Origin: Corynebacterium jeikeium
GTDB taxonomy: Bacteria > Actinomycetota > Actinomycetes > Mycobacteriales > Mycobacteriaceae
Assembly (NCBI RefSeq): GCF_028609885.1
Contig: NZ_CP063195.1
Coordinates: 1,612,001 to 1,676,000 of the forward strand
Direction of reading: 5' to 3'
DNA length: 64,000 bases
Under the pieces are notes generated by a model. That model saw only the letters and a list, made by a program, of their open reading frames with translations. It was not told the DNA's origin and did not search any database. A program made the translations under genes and the position numbers. Positions 1-8,258 of the stretch are shown here, piece after piece (position 1 is the stretch's first letter; every line of letters starts with the position of its first letter).

Positions 1-286
1 TGGGTGTCTCGCCGATGGCGTAGGAATCCACGAAGTCGTCAATGACGTCGGCCTTGAAGCGGTCGGAGAAGTCCCACACGTAGAACGGAATCCCCAGCTT
101 ATCGGCCACGCGGCGTGCGTCCGCGGAGTCCTCCAGGGAGCAGCACCCGCGCGAGCCCGCCCGCACAGCCTCGGGGGACTGGGAAAGCGCCAGGTGTACG
201 CCGATCACTTCGTGCCCGGCCTCAAGCGCTCGGGAGGCCGCCACGGCGGAATCCACACCGCCACTCATTGCTGCTACTACTCGCAT
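1..286 (-). CDS. mnmA: tRNA-specific 2-thiouridylase MnmA (5' part; gene runs off the window)
   Basis: This is the N-terminal part of MnmA, which thiolates U34 of Lys, Glu and Gln tRNAs using sulfur relayed from a cysteine desulfurase. The protein starts [18 protein letters not shown], whose SGGVDS is the PP-loop ATP-binding motif. After it come a CCS motif and the segment [11 protein letters not shown], both typical of the family. Only about 95 residues lie in the window and the C-terminal part is beyond base 1. The ATG at 286 is preceded by TAGGGT at 294-299 and no ribosome-binding site, so the mRNA is probably leaderless. The desulfurase directly upstream on the same strand is its likely sulfur donor. 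Confidence 0.93.
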   Translation of the reverse strand, partial: MRVVAAMSGGVDSAVAASRALEAGHEVIGVHLALSQSPEAVRAGSRGCCSLEDSADARRVADKLGIPFYVWDFSDRFKADVIDDFVDSYAIGETP

Positions 287-293
287 GTTTGGC

Positions 294-299
294 ACCCTA
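294..299 (-). promoter_or_regulatory. -10 box for mnmA (leaderless)
   Basis: TAGGGT on the minus strand lies 7 bases before the mnmA ATG. That places the transcription start at or next to the start codon. No Shine-Dalgarno sequence is visible. Confidence 0.5.
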
Positions 300-315
300 C
301 TCGGGTACCGGCGGG

Positions 316-1575
316 TTAGGCCATTCCTGCGGCGCGGGCCTGCTCGACCACGCGCGGCAGGATGCTCGCCAGGTACTCGACCTGGTCGTCAGTGATGTCC
401 GCGCCCAGAGTTATCCGCAGCGCACCACGGGCCACGTCCACTGGCACGCCCATGGCAGTCAGCACGTGGCTGGCTCGGTTCACCCCGGCGCTGCAGGCAG
501 AGCCCGTCGATGCGTCCACCCCGGCGGCGTCCAAAAGCATGATCAGTGAGTCACCCTCCGCACCAGGGAAGCTCATGTGCAGGTGCCCGGGCAGCGCGCC
601 GACCTCGGGAGTCCAGATCCGCACGCCGTCGATGCCCTGCGCCGCCGCCCGTAGCCTCTCGCGCGCCATGCGCATTCTGGCGGTTGCTTGTTCTAGTTCC
701 TTGATTGATGACGCCAACGCCGCCGCGCATCCCACCGCACCCTGCACGTTCACGGTGCCGGAGCGGAGCTTTCGCTCCTGGCCGCCTCCGCGCACGGGGC
801 TTAAGATGTCCGCGTCTCGGCGGGCGAGCAGCAGGCCCGTGTTCTTCGGACCGCCGAACTTGTGGGCGCTGGCAGCCAGCGTGGTGGCACCGAGGGCGTG
901 GAAGTCGACGGGGACGTGGCCGACGGCCTGCACCGCGTCGGTGTGGAAAGGCACGCCGTTGTCGCGGGCAAAACTGGCGAGTCGCTCCACCGGCTGGATC
1001 GCGCCGGTTTCGTTGTTGGCCCACATGCAGGTCAGTAGCGCCAGGTCGCTCGGCGCGCCCGCGCTACCTTCTAGACCGGCAATCCAGTCTTCGGCACGGA
1101 CGCGGCCGGCGGCGTCCACAGGAAGGACCGCACGTTCAAACCCCAGATCGAGCGGCCCGGCCGTGAGCCAGTCGACGGACTCGACCACGGCGGGGTGTTC
1201 AATGTCGGAGCTGGCGATCACGTGCGCGCCGCGGTGGGCCTTCGAACCAAACGCGAGCCCCTGGATGGCGATGTTATCGGCCTCCGTGCCGGAGCCGGTG
1301 AAGATCACCTCTGCTCCATCCGCGCCGAGGAGTTCGGCGATCTGCTCACGGGCGTCCTCGAGGCTGCGACGGGCATCGCGCCCGGTCTTGTACTGGCCTG
1401 CGGGGTTCAGCAGCCCTGCGGCACGCTCCATCGCCTCCTGCGCTTCGGGTCGCAGGGCCTGGGACGCCGCATTGTCCACGTACAGGCGCTCCCGCGCGGC
1501 CGTTGCGCCGCCGCCCGTCGCCTCAGCCGACGCGCCTGGCACTGGACTCTTCGCTGCGTGGTTGGTCTTGTTCAC
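316..1575 (-). CDS. cysteine desulfurase, NifS/IscS class
   Basis: This PLP enzyme of 419 residues removes sulfur from cysteine as a protein-bound persulfide for tRNA thiolation or Fe-S assembly. The PLP lysine lies in SAHKFGG (K239), the cofactor region in ANNETG and HTDAVQA, and the catalytic cysteine in STGSACSAG (C361). The first ~30 residues are an Ala/Gly/Thr-rich extension not usual in the family; the conserved fold starts at LYVDNAAS. The start is a GTG with TAGGGT six bases upstream, so it may be leaderless. Only 29 bases separate it from mnmA, which suggests this copy feeds MnmA. I cannot tell from sequence alone whether it also serves Fe-S cluster assembly. Confidence 0.93.
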   Translation of the reverse strand: MNKTNHAAKSPVPGASAEATGGGATAARERLYVDNAASQALRPEAQEAMERAAGLLNPAGQYKTGRDARRSLEDAREQIAELLGADGAEVIFTGSGTEADNIAIQGLAFGSKAHRGAHVIASSDIEHPAVVESVDWLTAGPLDLGFERAVLPVDAAGRVRAEDWIAGLEGSAGAPSDLALLTCMWANNETGAIQPVERLASFARDNGVPFHTDAVQAVGHVPVDFHALGATTLAASAHKFGGPKNTGLLLARRDADILSPVRGGGQERKLRSGTVNVQGAVGCAAALASSIKELEQATARMRMARERLRAAAQGIDGVRIWTPEVGALPGHLHMSFPGAEGDSLIMLLDAAGVDASTGSACSAGVNRASHVLTAMGVPVDVARGALRITLGADITDDQVEYLASILPRVVEQARAAGMA

Positions 1576-1581
1576 GCCCCT

Positions 1582-1587
1582 ACCCTA
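1582..1587 (-). promoter_or_regulatory. -10 box for the cysteine desulfurase
   Basis: TAGGGT on the minus strand lies six bases before the GTG start. The intervening AGGGGC could alternatively act as a weak ribosome-binding site. Confidence 0.45.
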
Positions 1588-1675
1588 CTTCTTGGTCAGC
1601 AAACATCGCTCACGGGACCTTTGCCTCTTGGTATTATCCAGGTACTCAGAGCTGATATCTACAGAAGCGATAGCA

Positions 1676-1870
1676 ATGGGGCTCGCAGGATTTTTGTTTA
1701 TGCCCCTGATCGCGTTTCTTGTCCTAGCAGTTCCTGGTGTGCTCATCATGATCATCCATTTGCTCCGGAAGAACAATAAGGGCAAGGACACGGACAGGGA
1801 CACAGACAAGGACACAGCTGGATCGGAAGATCCCGGATCTAACACTTCTAACAAGTCCACAGAGATCTAA
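1676..1870 (+). CDS. small single-pass membrane protein, unknown
   Basis: This is a 64-residue protein beginning MGLAGFLFMPLIAFLV. Residues ~3-28 form one strongly hydrophobic membrane helix followed by LLRKNNKGK, a positive stop-transfer segment. The C-terminal half is polar and Lys/Asp/Thr-rich with a KDTDRDTDKDT repeat. A candidate -10 box TATTAT lies at 1632-1637; the ribosome-binding site is weak. The ATG was chosen because the hydrophobic helix begins right after it. Coding status is inferred from this membrane-protein layout and from the open gap between two flanking genes. It ends 43 bases before the AAA ATPase on the same strand. No function is assigned. Confidence 0.5.
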   Translation: MGLAGFLFMPLIAFLVLAVPGVLIMIIHLLRKNNKGKDTDRDTDKDTAGSEDPGSNTSNKSTEI

Positions 1871-1900
1871 CAGATCTAACAAAATCTAGCAAAGCTCCAC

Positions 1901-1906
1901 TATGCT
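1901..1906 (+). promoter_or_regulatory. -10 box for the AAA ATPase gene (leaderless)
   Basis: TATGCT ends 7 bases before the ATG at 1914, the spacing expected for a leaderless transcript. Confidence 0.5.
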
Positions 1907-1913
1907 GTGAGGC

Positions 1914-3113
1914 ATGTCCGATCCCTCACGCCAGTCCGCTGTGCCCGGCCAGCGCAACCCCTTCCGCCCCAGCTTCGGCACGTCGCCGTACTACCTCGCA
2001 GGCAGAGCGGAGCTGCTGCAGGATTTCGAGCTCAGCCTCGCCGAAGGCCCCGGCTCCCCGCACCGCACGATCTTGGCCAGTGGTCTGCGTGGCGTGGGCA
2101 AAACGGTGCTACTCAACGAGATCGAGGACAAAGCCCGCGTCCAGGGTTGGATCGTCCTGCGCGCTTACCCGAACAACGACATGATCTCCGAGCTGGTCGA
2201 AACGACTATCCCCACCGCCATCACAAGTATCGAGCAGCCACCAGAGCGCAAACTCTCCGGCGCATCCATCACCGGCGTGGGCAGCTTCCGCACTGAAGCA
2301 CACTCAAGAGCCGAAGAACTCCGCAGCGTACCAACGCTCATCACCCGCTTACGCGAACTCTCCGACGCAATCACCGGCACCGGCATCCTCATCACCCTCG
2401 ACGAGCTGCAATCCGCCGACCTCGACCAGCTCCACCGCCTGGCCACAGCGGTCCAGGACCTCATGCGCGACGAGCGCGACATCGCCTTCGTCTGCGCGGG
2501 CCTGCCCCACGGCGTGGACACGCTACTGCAGCACGAGGGCACCACGTTCCTCCGCCGCGCCTTCCGCGTCGACCTCCACGCTGTGCCGACCGAGGAAGTC
2601 TCGAAGACCCTCGCCATCACCGCCGCGGATTCTGGCCGTCCTTTTACTGATGACGCCCTATGCCGCGCCACCGACATTTGCCGCGGATACCCGTACCTCA
2701 TCCAAGTGGTCGGCGCACTGTCCTGGGCGGCTGCCGGGATCGATGATTCGGGCACCATCGAGGCCGCACACGTGGAGACTGCCTCCCGACGGGCAATCGA
2801 CCGCATGACCAGCCACGTCCACCGGCCCGCGCTCAGCCGTCTGCCGGAGGGGGAAATGAACTTCCTCCGCGCGATGGCTGCGATTAGTGCCGACGAGGGG
2901 GCGTCCGAACCAGAATCGGTGAGCGCAGCAGCACCGGCAACGAGAGCTGTCAAGACTGGCGACATCGCCACTCACCTGGGCGTGGAGCCGAGGGGCCTGT
3001 CCACGTGGCGGAGCCGCCTCATTACCCGGGATCTGATCGAGCCAGCGGGATTCGGTCGCGTGCGTTTCACGCTGCCTTACATGGACGAGTACATCCGGCA
3101 GCAGGACGGGTAG
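1914..3113 (+). CDS. Orc1/Cdc6-like AAA ATPase with C-terminal winged helix
   Basis: The protein has 399 residues. Walker A is GLRGVGKT (57-64), Walker B is ILITLDEL (158-165), and a probable sensor 1 lies in IAFVCAGLP. The last ~100 residues, after an Ala/Ser-rich linker, include DIATHLGVEPRGLSTWRSRLI and IEPAGFGRVRFTLPYMDEYI, which look like a winged-helix domain. This is the layout of the AAA_16/Orc-like ATPases found widely in actinobacteria, whose role is mostly unknown. The start codon follows a -10 box directly. The only co-oriented neighbour is the small membrane protein upstream. DNA binding or regulated ATPase activity is an inference; it does not look like a replication initiator gene in context. 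Confidence 0.75.
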   Translation: MSDPSRQSAVPGQRNPFRPSFGTSPYYLAGRAELLQDFELSLAEGPGSPHRTILASGLRGVGKTVLLNEIEDKARVQGWIVLRAYPNNDMISELVETTIPTAITSIEQPPERKLSGASITGVGSFRTEAHSRAEELRSVPTLITRLRELSDAITGTGILITLDELQSADLDQLHRLATAVQDLMRDERDIAFVCAGLPHGVDTLLQHEGTTFLRRAFRVDLHAVPTEEVSKTLAITAADSGRPFTDDALCRATDICRGYPYLIQVVGALSWAAAGIDDSGTIEAAHVETASRRAIDRMTSHVHRPALSRLPEGEMNFLRAMAAISADEGASEPESVSAAAPATRAVKTGDIATHLGVEPRGLSTWRSRLITRDLIEPAGFGRVRFTLPYMDEYIRQQDG

Positions 3114-3136
3114 CGCCGAACAAGCCACAAGAAAAA

Positions 3137-3180
3137 CCGGCGCCCTCCCGCCAGCGTAGAGCTAAGCGAAAGGGCGCCGG
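3137..3180 (-). terminator. terminator of the etfBA operon
   Basis: A perfect 10-bp inverted repeat (CCGGCGCCCT at 3137-3146, AGGGCGCCGG at 3171-3180) encloses a 24-base loop. On the minus strand it is followed by TTTTTC, so it ends transcription from etfA. It also lies just past the stop of the convergent AAA gene. Confidence 0.75.
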
Positions 3181-3203
3181 CTGTAAAAGCCTAGGGTGAA
3201 GAA

Positions 3204-4157
3204 CTACTTGCGGTTCTTCAGCTCCTCGGTAGCCTGCGGAGCAACCTTGAACAGGTCGCCGACAACACCGAAGTCTGCGATCTCGAAGATGGAAGCCTCT
3301 TCGTCCTTGTTCACAGCAACGATGGTCTTGGAGGTCTGCATACCAGCCTTGTGCTGGATAGCGCCGGAGATGCCCAGTGCGATGTACAGGTTCGGGGAGA
3401 CCGTAACACCGGTCTGACCAACCTGGAACTTACCCGGGTAGTAGTCGGCATCCACAGCTGCACGGGAAGCACCAACGGCGGCACCCATGACGTCGGCCAG
3501 CGGCTCGACGACGTCGGTGAAGCCCTCGGAGCCGCCCACGCCACGACCACCGGAAACCACAATGTTGGCCTCGGTCAGCTCCGGACGATCGCCGGCTTCA
3601 GCCGGGGCGAAGGAGGTGATGGTGACGGCGGTCGGGCCAGCACCCGGCAGCTCAACCTGCTGGACGTTGCCAGCAGCAGCCTGCGGCTCCGGATCCAGGG
3701 AGCCCGGAGCCAGGGTGAAGACCGGGGATGCGCCGGCAGCGGAAGCGGTAACGGTGTAAGCGCCACCGAAGATGCTGATCTCAGCGGTCTTCTCAGCGGT
3801 GATGTTGTTGGTGTTGTACAGAACGCCGGAAGCAACGCGGGCGCCAACGCGACCTGCAATTTCGTTGCCCGTTGCGGTAGCGGAGACGATAACCGGAACC
3901 TGCAGCTGAGCTGCCAGGCCGGACAGTGCGTCGACCTCCGGGGTGATCAGCAGGGACTCTGCCTGATCGGACTCAGCGGCGTAGATGGTCTCTGCGCCAG
4001 CCTCGGCCAGTGCGCCCTGCAGCTTCTCGGTAGTTCCGGGAGCGCCAACAACAACGGCGCCGACGGTGCCGAACACACGTGCAGCGGTGATCAGCTCGAC
4101 GGTGGAGTTCTTCAGCTGACCCTCACCGTGCTCAACCAGTACTAGTACGTTGGTCAT
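3204..4157 (-). CDS. etfA: electron transfer flavoprotein alpha subunit
   Basis: This is the FAD-binding alpha subunit of electron transfer flavoprotein (317 residues). With EtfB it carries electrons from acyl-CoA and other dehydrogenases toward the quinone pool. The C-terminal FAD domain is well conserved: SGGRGVGG, then the YPGKFQVGQTGVTVSPNLYI and ALGISGAIQHKAGMQ segments, and NKDEEASIFEIADFGVVGD. It sits 21 bases after etfB in the same operon and is followed by the stem-loop at 3137-3180. The length is normal for the family. A fatty-acid-oxidation partner is plausible in a lipophilic species. Confidence 0.96.
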   Translation of the reverse strand: MTNVLVLVEHGEGQLKNSTVELITAARVFGTVGAVVVGAPGTTEKLQGALAEAGAETIYAAESDQAESLLITPEVDALSGLAAQLQVPVIVSATATGNEIAGRVGARVASGVLYNTNNITAEKTAEISIFGGAYTVTASAAGASPVFTLAPGSLDPEPQAAAGNVQQVELPGAGPTAVTITSFAPAEAGDRPELTEANIVVSGGRGVGGSEGFTDVVEPLADVMGAAVGASRAAVDADYYPGKFQVGQTGVTVSPNLYIALGISGAIQHKAGMQTSKTIVAVNKDEEASIFEIADFGVVGDLFKVAPQATEELKNRK

Positions 4158-4178
4158 GTCCTTAAATCCCTACTTCCC

Positions 4179-4967
4179 TTAAACCAGCTTTTCCTTGACC
4201 AGGAACTCGACCAGCTGCTTGCCGCCCTCGCCCTCGTCGTTGATGATCTCACCAGCCGACTTCGGCGGCTTCGGGGTGGAAGCGGAAACGGAGGTGGTGG
4301 CGTTTGCCAGGCCAACGTTTGCAGCGTCCACGCCGATCTCTTCCAGAGACAGCTCTTCGATGGTCTTCTTCTTGGCAGCCATGATGCCCTTGAAGGCAGC
4401 GAAGCGCGGGGTGTTGGACTTCTCGGTCACGGACACGATGGCCGGGGTCGGAGCCTCCAGGCCGAATACGCCCTCTTCGGTGACGCGCTTACCGGTGACC
4501 TTGCCACCCTCAACGCTCAGCTCTTCCATGTGAGTCAGAGCCGGGATCTGGCGGTACTCAGCCAGCAGGCCCGGGACGGAACCAGCGCCACCGTCGGTGG
4601 AGGCGTTGCCGGCGATAATCAGCTCGATGTCCTCGATCTGGTTCAGGGCGTTGGACAGGGTCCATGCCGTGCCCAGTGCGTCGGAGCCAGCCAGGTTCTC
4701 ATCTACAACCAGCTTGGCCTCGTCGCAGCCCAGGGACAGTGCCTTACGCAGCGCTTCGGTTGCGCGCTCCGGGCCGACGGACAGAACGATGACGTTGCGG
4801 GAGCTATCTGCTTCCTTCAGCTGCAGTGCAGCCTCAACAGCGTTTTCGTTGATTTCGTCCAGGACAGCATCTGCGCTGTCGCGGTCGAGGGTGAAGTCAT
4901 CGTCGGTGAGCTTGCGCTCGGAGTAGGTGTCCGGCACCTGCTTAACCAGAACAACGATGTTCGACAT
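4179..4967 (-). CDS. etfB: electron transfer flavoprotein beta subunit
   Basis: This is the beta subunit of ETF (262 residues). It begins MSNIVVLVKQVPDTYSERKL, the typical FixA start, and contains DEINENAVEAALQLKE and the AMP-binding segment IIAGNASTDGGAGSVPGLLAE. The last third, EELSLEEIGV onward, is the arm that embraces EtfA. The ATG is preceded by AGGAAGG with seven bases spacing and by a TACTAT box further upstream, so this gene leads the etfBA operon. Confidence 0.96.
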   Translation of the reverse strand: MSNIVVLVKQVPDTYSERKLTDDDFTLDRDSADAVLDEINENAVEAALQLKEADSSRNVIVLSVGPERATEALRKALSLGCDEAKLVVDENLAGSDALGTAWTLSNALNQIEDIELIIAGNASTDGGAGSVPGLLAEYRQIPALTHMEELSVEGGKVTGKRVTEEGVFGLEAPTPAIVSVTEKSNTPRFAAFKGIMAAKKKTIEELSLEEIGVDAANVGLANATTSVSASTPKPPKSAGEIINDEGEGGKQLVEFLVKEKLV

Positions 4968-5005
4968 TCGTTGACCTTCCTGCTTGGGTATTGTGATTTG
5001 GCACC

Positions 5006-5011
5006 ATAGTA
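5006..5011 (-). promoter_or_regulatory. probable -10 box of etfBA
   Basis: TACTAT on the minus strand lies 38 bases upstream of the etfB ATG, with a good ribosome-binding site AGGAAGG at 4975-4981 between them. No clear -35 is visible. Confidence 0.4.
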
Positions 5012-5059
5012 CCTACCACTGGGTGACCACCGCCACAAATTTCCTATATTGTTTTAGAA

Positions 5060-6286
5060 CTACCCCCGCGAGCTGCGACGAGCCCGGCAAATAAATGCCA
5101 CAGCCTTGGCAGCGCCGCCCTCACCGATGCGCGTAACCACGACAGAGTAAGCAGTATCCGCCACTCCGGCACCGCTCGCGCCACCATTTCCGCCCGCGTT
5201 GCCCTTCTTCAGCTTCCACTTCTTCCGCAGCTCATCGGGGTCCACATCCACGCCGCGCACGAGGATCTCCACGCTCTTCGCACCCAACCCCACCAACGCA
5301 GAACGCGCCTTCTTCAGCGGCACTTTTTCCACAACCTCGAAGCCGCGCACGCCCGCTGGTAGCTCGTCGCCAGTCAGGTACGCGATGTGTGGATCCAACT
5401 GCCACAGCCCATGCCGCGCCGCGTATTGGCGCACTAGCCCGGCGCGCACGATGGCGCCGTCGGGGTCCACGATGTAGCGCCCTACCCCGCCCACACGATC
5501 AGTCTCGGGCTCATCGCTTGTCACTATTTCTTTAACTGATGACGCCCCCATCACGACCGCCCGGCGCCCCCGCCCAAGGATCGCGGGTGAATAGAGGCAC
5601 GCCTCCTTTACTCCTCCATCGACGGAAACGACTTCCACGTGGCCGTCGAACTCGGAGTAGTCGATCCCCGGTGCGCATTTGACCACCATTTTGTCGTAGC
5701 AGTCCAAAAGCTCCGGCAGCGGCGGCTGCAAATCCTCTAGCTTGGCAATGCGGCCCGAGGAGTTCCGGCGAGCGGGATCTGCCACCACCACGCCGGATTT
5801 CAGCGCACCGGATTTCAGGTCACCAGCGAACGCGGGTCGCAGCGCATCCATGCGCACTACCGGGACCTCCGGCACATTGAAGCGGGCCATGCGCAGCCGC
5901 TGGTGATCTAGGTCCCCGCCCAGTGCGCGCAGCCCCGCGGCAGAAAGCGCGTACAGCTCGGTGCCAATGCTGCACGTGACATCCACGGCAGCCTCCACCC
6001 CGGCACCCTTCAACACCTCCGCGCGCCACTCGGCGACTACCGGCGGGGTGGCCTGCTGAACTGATTCGCTATCCATCAGCCAGCTATCCGGCAGCTTGCC
6101 CGCACGGCGGGCCTGCACCAGTTCCACTAGGGCGCGAGCGTGCTCGCCGTGTGCCTTACGCAGGTGGGAAAGGTCCTGCACGAGGGTTTTCTTGGTTAGC
6201 TGGTACGTGGTGGCGTCATTAATAAGGGGCGAGCCAGCGGCGCAATCAGCGAGCAGAAAATCCAGCTCGGCGGCAGAAAAGGCCAT
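5060..6286 (-). CDS. class I SAM-dependent methyltransferase with C-terminal THUMP-like domain
   Basis: The protein has 408 residues. The SAM-binding region is AAVDVTCSIGTELYALS followed by LGGDLDHQRLRMARFN; the segment VVVADPARRNSSGR resembles the DPPR-type motif of RNA methyltransferases. The C-terminal part, from about residue 330 (VEKVPLKKARSALVGLGAKSVEILVRGVD), matches the THUMP-like domain that binds RNA in this actinobacterial family. The substrate is unknown; an rRNA or tRNA target is inferred. It starts 9 bases after the NUDIX gene, so the two are probably cotranscribed. A Gly/Ala-rich linker (GNAGGNGGASGAG) lies near the C-terminus. Confidence 0.8.
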   Translation of the reverse strand: MAFSAAELDFLLADCAAGSPLINDATTYQLTKKTLVQDLSHLRKAHGEHARALVELVQARRAGKLPDSWLMDSESVQQATPPVVAEWRAEVLKGAGVEAAVDVTCSIGTELYALSAAGLRALGGDLDHQRLRMARFNVPEVPVVRMDALRPAFAGDLKSGALKSGVVVADPARRNSSGRIAKLEDLQPPLPELLDCYDKMVVKCAPGIDYSEFDGHVEVVSVDGGVKEACLYSPAILGRGRRAVVMGASSVKEIVTSDEPETDRVGGVGRYIVDPDGAIVRAGLVRQYAARHGLWQLDPHIAYLTGDELPAGVRGFEVVEKVPLKKARSALVGLGAKSVEILVRGVDVDPDELRKKWKLKKGNAGGNGGASGAGVADTAYSVVVTRIGEGGAAKAVAFICRARRSSRG

Positions 6287-6295
6287 CGTTGCGCG

Positions 6296-7207
6296 CTACT
6301 GCTCGTAGGAGTGGGGACGAATGGCGAAAGGGTTCTCCGGCATCTCGGCGGGGTCTACGACGAACTTCATGCCCGGCGCGAACTGGCGGGCAGGTGCGCC
6401 ATACATCTGCTGCTCCATCAGGTAGTACTCGGCCATGTACGGCTCGTCGACGGGCTCTTCGAGCACCGGATCGACGGAGAGGCTGGAGGAAAAATCCAAC
6501 ACTTCCTCGACAGTGCGGAAAGTATCCAGCAGCTTCAGCTGGGCCCACGTCGGCGGCATCAGAGAGATCTTGCGGGAGCGCCACCCGTCCAACAGCGTGG
6601 AGGGACGGAACCAACCCGTCGAGGTAGCCTCCGGGGTATCGGCTCTGGTCTCCTGCCCCTCCGGCATGGCGGCCACGAAAAAGGCTGTGTCGTAGCGGAT
6701 CGGCTGCTCCACCGGGGTAACCCAGTTGGCCCAGGGGCGCAGCAGGTCGGAACGCAAGACCAAGTTGTTGTTGCTCATAAAGTCGGAGAAGCTCAGTTGG
6801 TGGTTCTCCAACAGCTTGCGTTCCTCCTGGTAGGGCGTGGTGTCCACGACTGGGGAGCCATCGCGGTGGGTGGCCAGCAGCGTGCCGCACTCCTCGAAGG
6901 TCTCGCGCACCGCGGCACACACCAGGGCGCGGGCCATACTTTCCGGCTTCTGCAGGCGCTTGGCCCACCATTTGACCTCCGCGCCCTGCCAATTGATGGC
7001 CGGCGACATGTGGCCATCGCCGTCGACGTCTCCCGGCATGTCTCGGGAATCCACACCGCCGCCTGGGAAAACCGTCATCTCCGCGCAGAACTTCATGGTC
7101 GAGGCGCGCTCCTGGACGTACACCTCGATCCCCGACAACGTATCGCGCAACAGAATCACCGTTGACGCGTGACGTGGCTGCACTGGGCCCAAACGGTTTT
7201 CCTTCAT
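6296..7207 (-). CDS. NUDIX hydrolase
   Basis: The protein has 303 residues. It carries the NUDIX elements FPGGGVD and, after an unusually long insert, AAVRETFEECGTLL, which supplies the metal-binding REXXEE core. This split arrangement resembles the NUDT19-type CoA diphosphatases, so a nucleotide-diphosphate-linked substrate such as CoA or an acyl-CoA is possible, but the sequence does not settle it. The C-terminal half (MAEYYLMEQQMYGAPARQF) is a lineage-specific extension. The ATG has TAGACT seven bases upstream, suggesting a leaderless mRNA. It is first in a two-gene unit with the methyltransferase. Confidence 0.85.
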   Translation of the reverse strand: MKENRLGPVQPRHASTVILLRDTLSGIEVYVQERASTMKFCAEMTVFPGGGVDSRDMPGDVDGDGHMSPAINWQGAEVKWWAKRLQKPESMARALVCAAVRETFEECGTLLATHRDGSPVVDTTPYQEERKLLENHQLSFSDFMSNNNLVLRSDLLRPWANWVTPVEQPIRYDTAFFVAAMPEGQETRADTPEATSTGWFRPSTLLDGWRSRKISLMPPTWAQLKLLDTFRTVEEVLDFSSSLSVDPVLEEPVDEPYMAEYYLMEQQMYGAPARQFAPGMKFVVDPAEMPENPFAIRPHSYEQ

Positions 7208-7214
7208 GCGTCAG

Positions 7215-7220
7215 AGTCTA
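7215..7220 (-). promoter_or_regulatory. -10 box for the NUDIX gene, overlapping the upstream stop codon
   Basis: TAGACT on the minus strand lies 7 bases before the NUDIX ATG. Its first three bases are the TAG stop codon of the ABC ATPase gene upstream. Confidence 0.5.
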
Positions 7221-8144
7221 CCGATCTTCCTGTCGGCGGTGGCCGGCTCCACTGGCGCCACTGGCTCCACCGGCTCCATTGGAACGGTGGCTGCCCCGGC
7301 GTTGGCGGCTGCGGCGGGCGAACCAGCGACCGTCCTCGTGCTTGACTTCGATTGGCTGGTGGAAGGTGCGGGTGAGGTTCTCGCTGGTCATTACGTCTTC
7401 CAGGATGCCCTGCGCCACAACCTCGCCCTCGTCCAGCAACAGAGCGTGGGTGAACCCCGGCGGGATCTCCTCCACGTGGTGGGTGATCATCACGATCGCC
7501 GGGGAGTCCGGATCCGCCGCCAGGTCCGAAAGCAGCGCCACCAAGTCCTCGCGGCCGCCGAGGTCCAGGCCTGCGCCCGGTTCGTCCAGCAGCAACAGCT
7601 CGGGGTCGTTCATCAGTGCGCGGGCGATCAGCACGCGCTTGCGCTCACCTTCGCTTAGGGTCCTCCAGGTCTGCTCGGCCAGGTGGTAGGCGCCGACGCT
7701 TTCCAGGATCTCAATGGCGCGCTCGTAGTCCAGCTCGTCGTAATCCTCGCGCCAGCGGCCCAGCACGTCATAGCCGGCGGAAATCACGATGTCCGCGACC
7801 TTCTCATCTCCCGGCACGCGCTGCGCCAGCGCAGAGGAGCTCATTCCGATGGCGGTGCGCAGCTCGCGCAGATCCACCTTTCCCATCTGCTCACCAACCA
7901 GCTTTACCGTGCCGGTGGTTGGGAACATCTGTGCCGACGCCAGGCGCATCAAGGTGGTCTTGCCCGCCCCGTTGGGCCCGACAATGATCCAGCGTTCGTC
8001 CAGCTCCATCTGCCAATCCATTGGCGCCAGGATGGCCCGCCCGTCACGTACGACGGAAACGTTGCGCATATTTACGATCAGGTCGTCCTCATCGGCCTGC
8101 GCGGTGGCCGGGGTGGAAATCAAGTTCGTCACGTTCTCGCTCAC
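7218..8144 (-). CDS. ABC transporter ATP-binding protein (stand-alone)
   Basis: This is a single nucleotide-binding domain. Walker A is GPNGAGKT, the signature is LSEGERKR, Walker B is LLLLDEPGAGLD and the H-loop is ITHHVEE. The signature glycine spacing differs slightly from LSGGQ. No permease gene is adjacent. The C-terminus is a low-complexity Ser/Gly/Ala tail ending in HRRQEDR. The start is ambiguous: a GTG at 8144 overlaps the purine-rich GGGGGAG, while a GTG at 8132 lies at a better distance from it. The long open frame upstream of 8144 is antisense to glgE and is not part of this gene. Homologues near glgE in corynebacteria are annotated only as generic ABC ATPases. Confidence 0.85.
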   Translation of the reverse strand: MSENVTNLISTPATAQADEDDLIVNMRNVSVVRDGRAILAPMDWQMELDERWIIVGPNGAGKTTLMRLASAQMFPTTGTVKLVGEQMGKVDLRELRTAIGMSSSALAQRVPGDEKVADIVISAGYDVLGRWREDYDELDYERAIEILESVGAYHLAEQTWRTLSEGERKRVLIARALMNDPELLLLDEPGAGLDLGGREDLVALLSDLAADPDSPAIVMITHHVEEIPPGFTHALLLDEGEVVAQGILEDVMTSENLTRTFHQPIEVKHEDGRWFARRSRQRRGSHRSNGAGGASGASGAGHRRQEDR

Positions 8145-8258
8145 TCCCCCATGGTGCCTCAAGATCCGCGCGAAGTGTGCCAACAACATAGGCTTGCTGT
8201 GTAAGCACCAAAGCGAACCGCCAACGGATCCCCACTGCCACCCAAAAGGAGCTTTCCC

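Noticed and set aside
7218..7300. Ser/Gly/Ala-rich tail of the ABC ATPase as a frameshift artefact
   Set aside because: The frame stays open to a proper stop, and the tail is followed directly by the NUDIX promoter, so it is most likely a genuine low-complexity tail.
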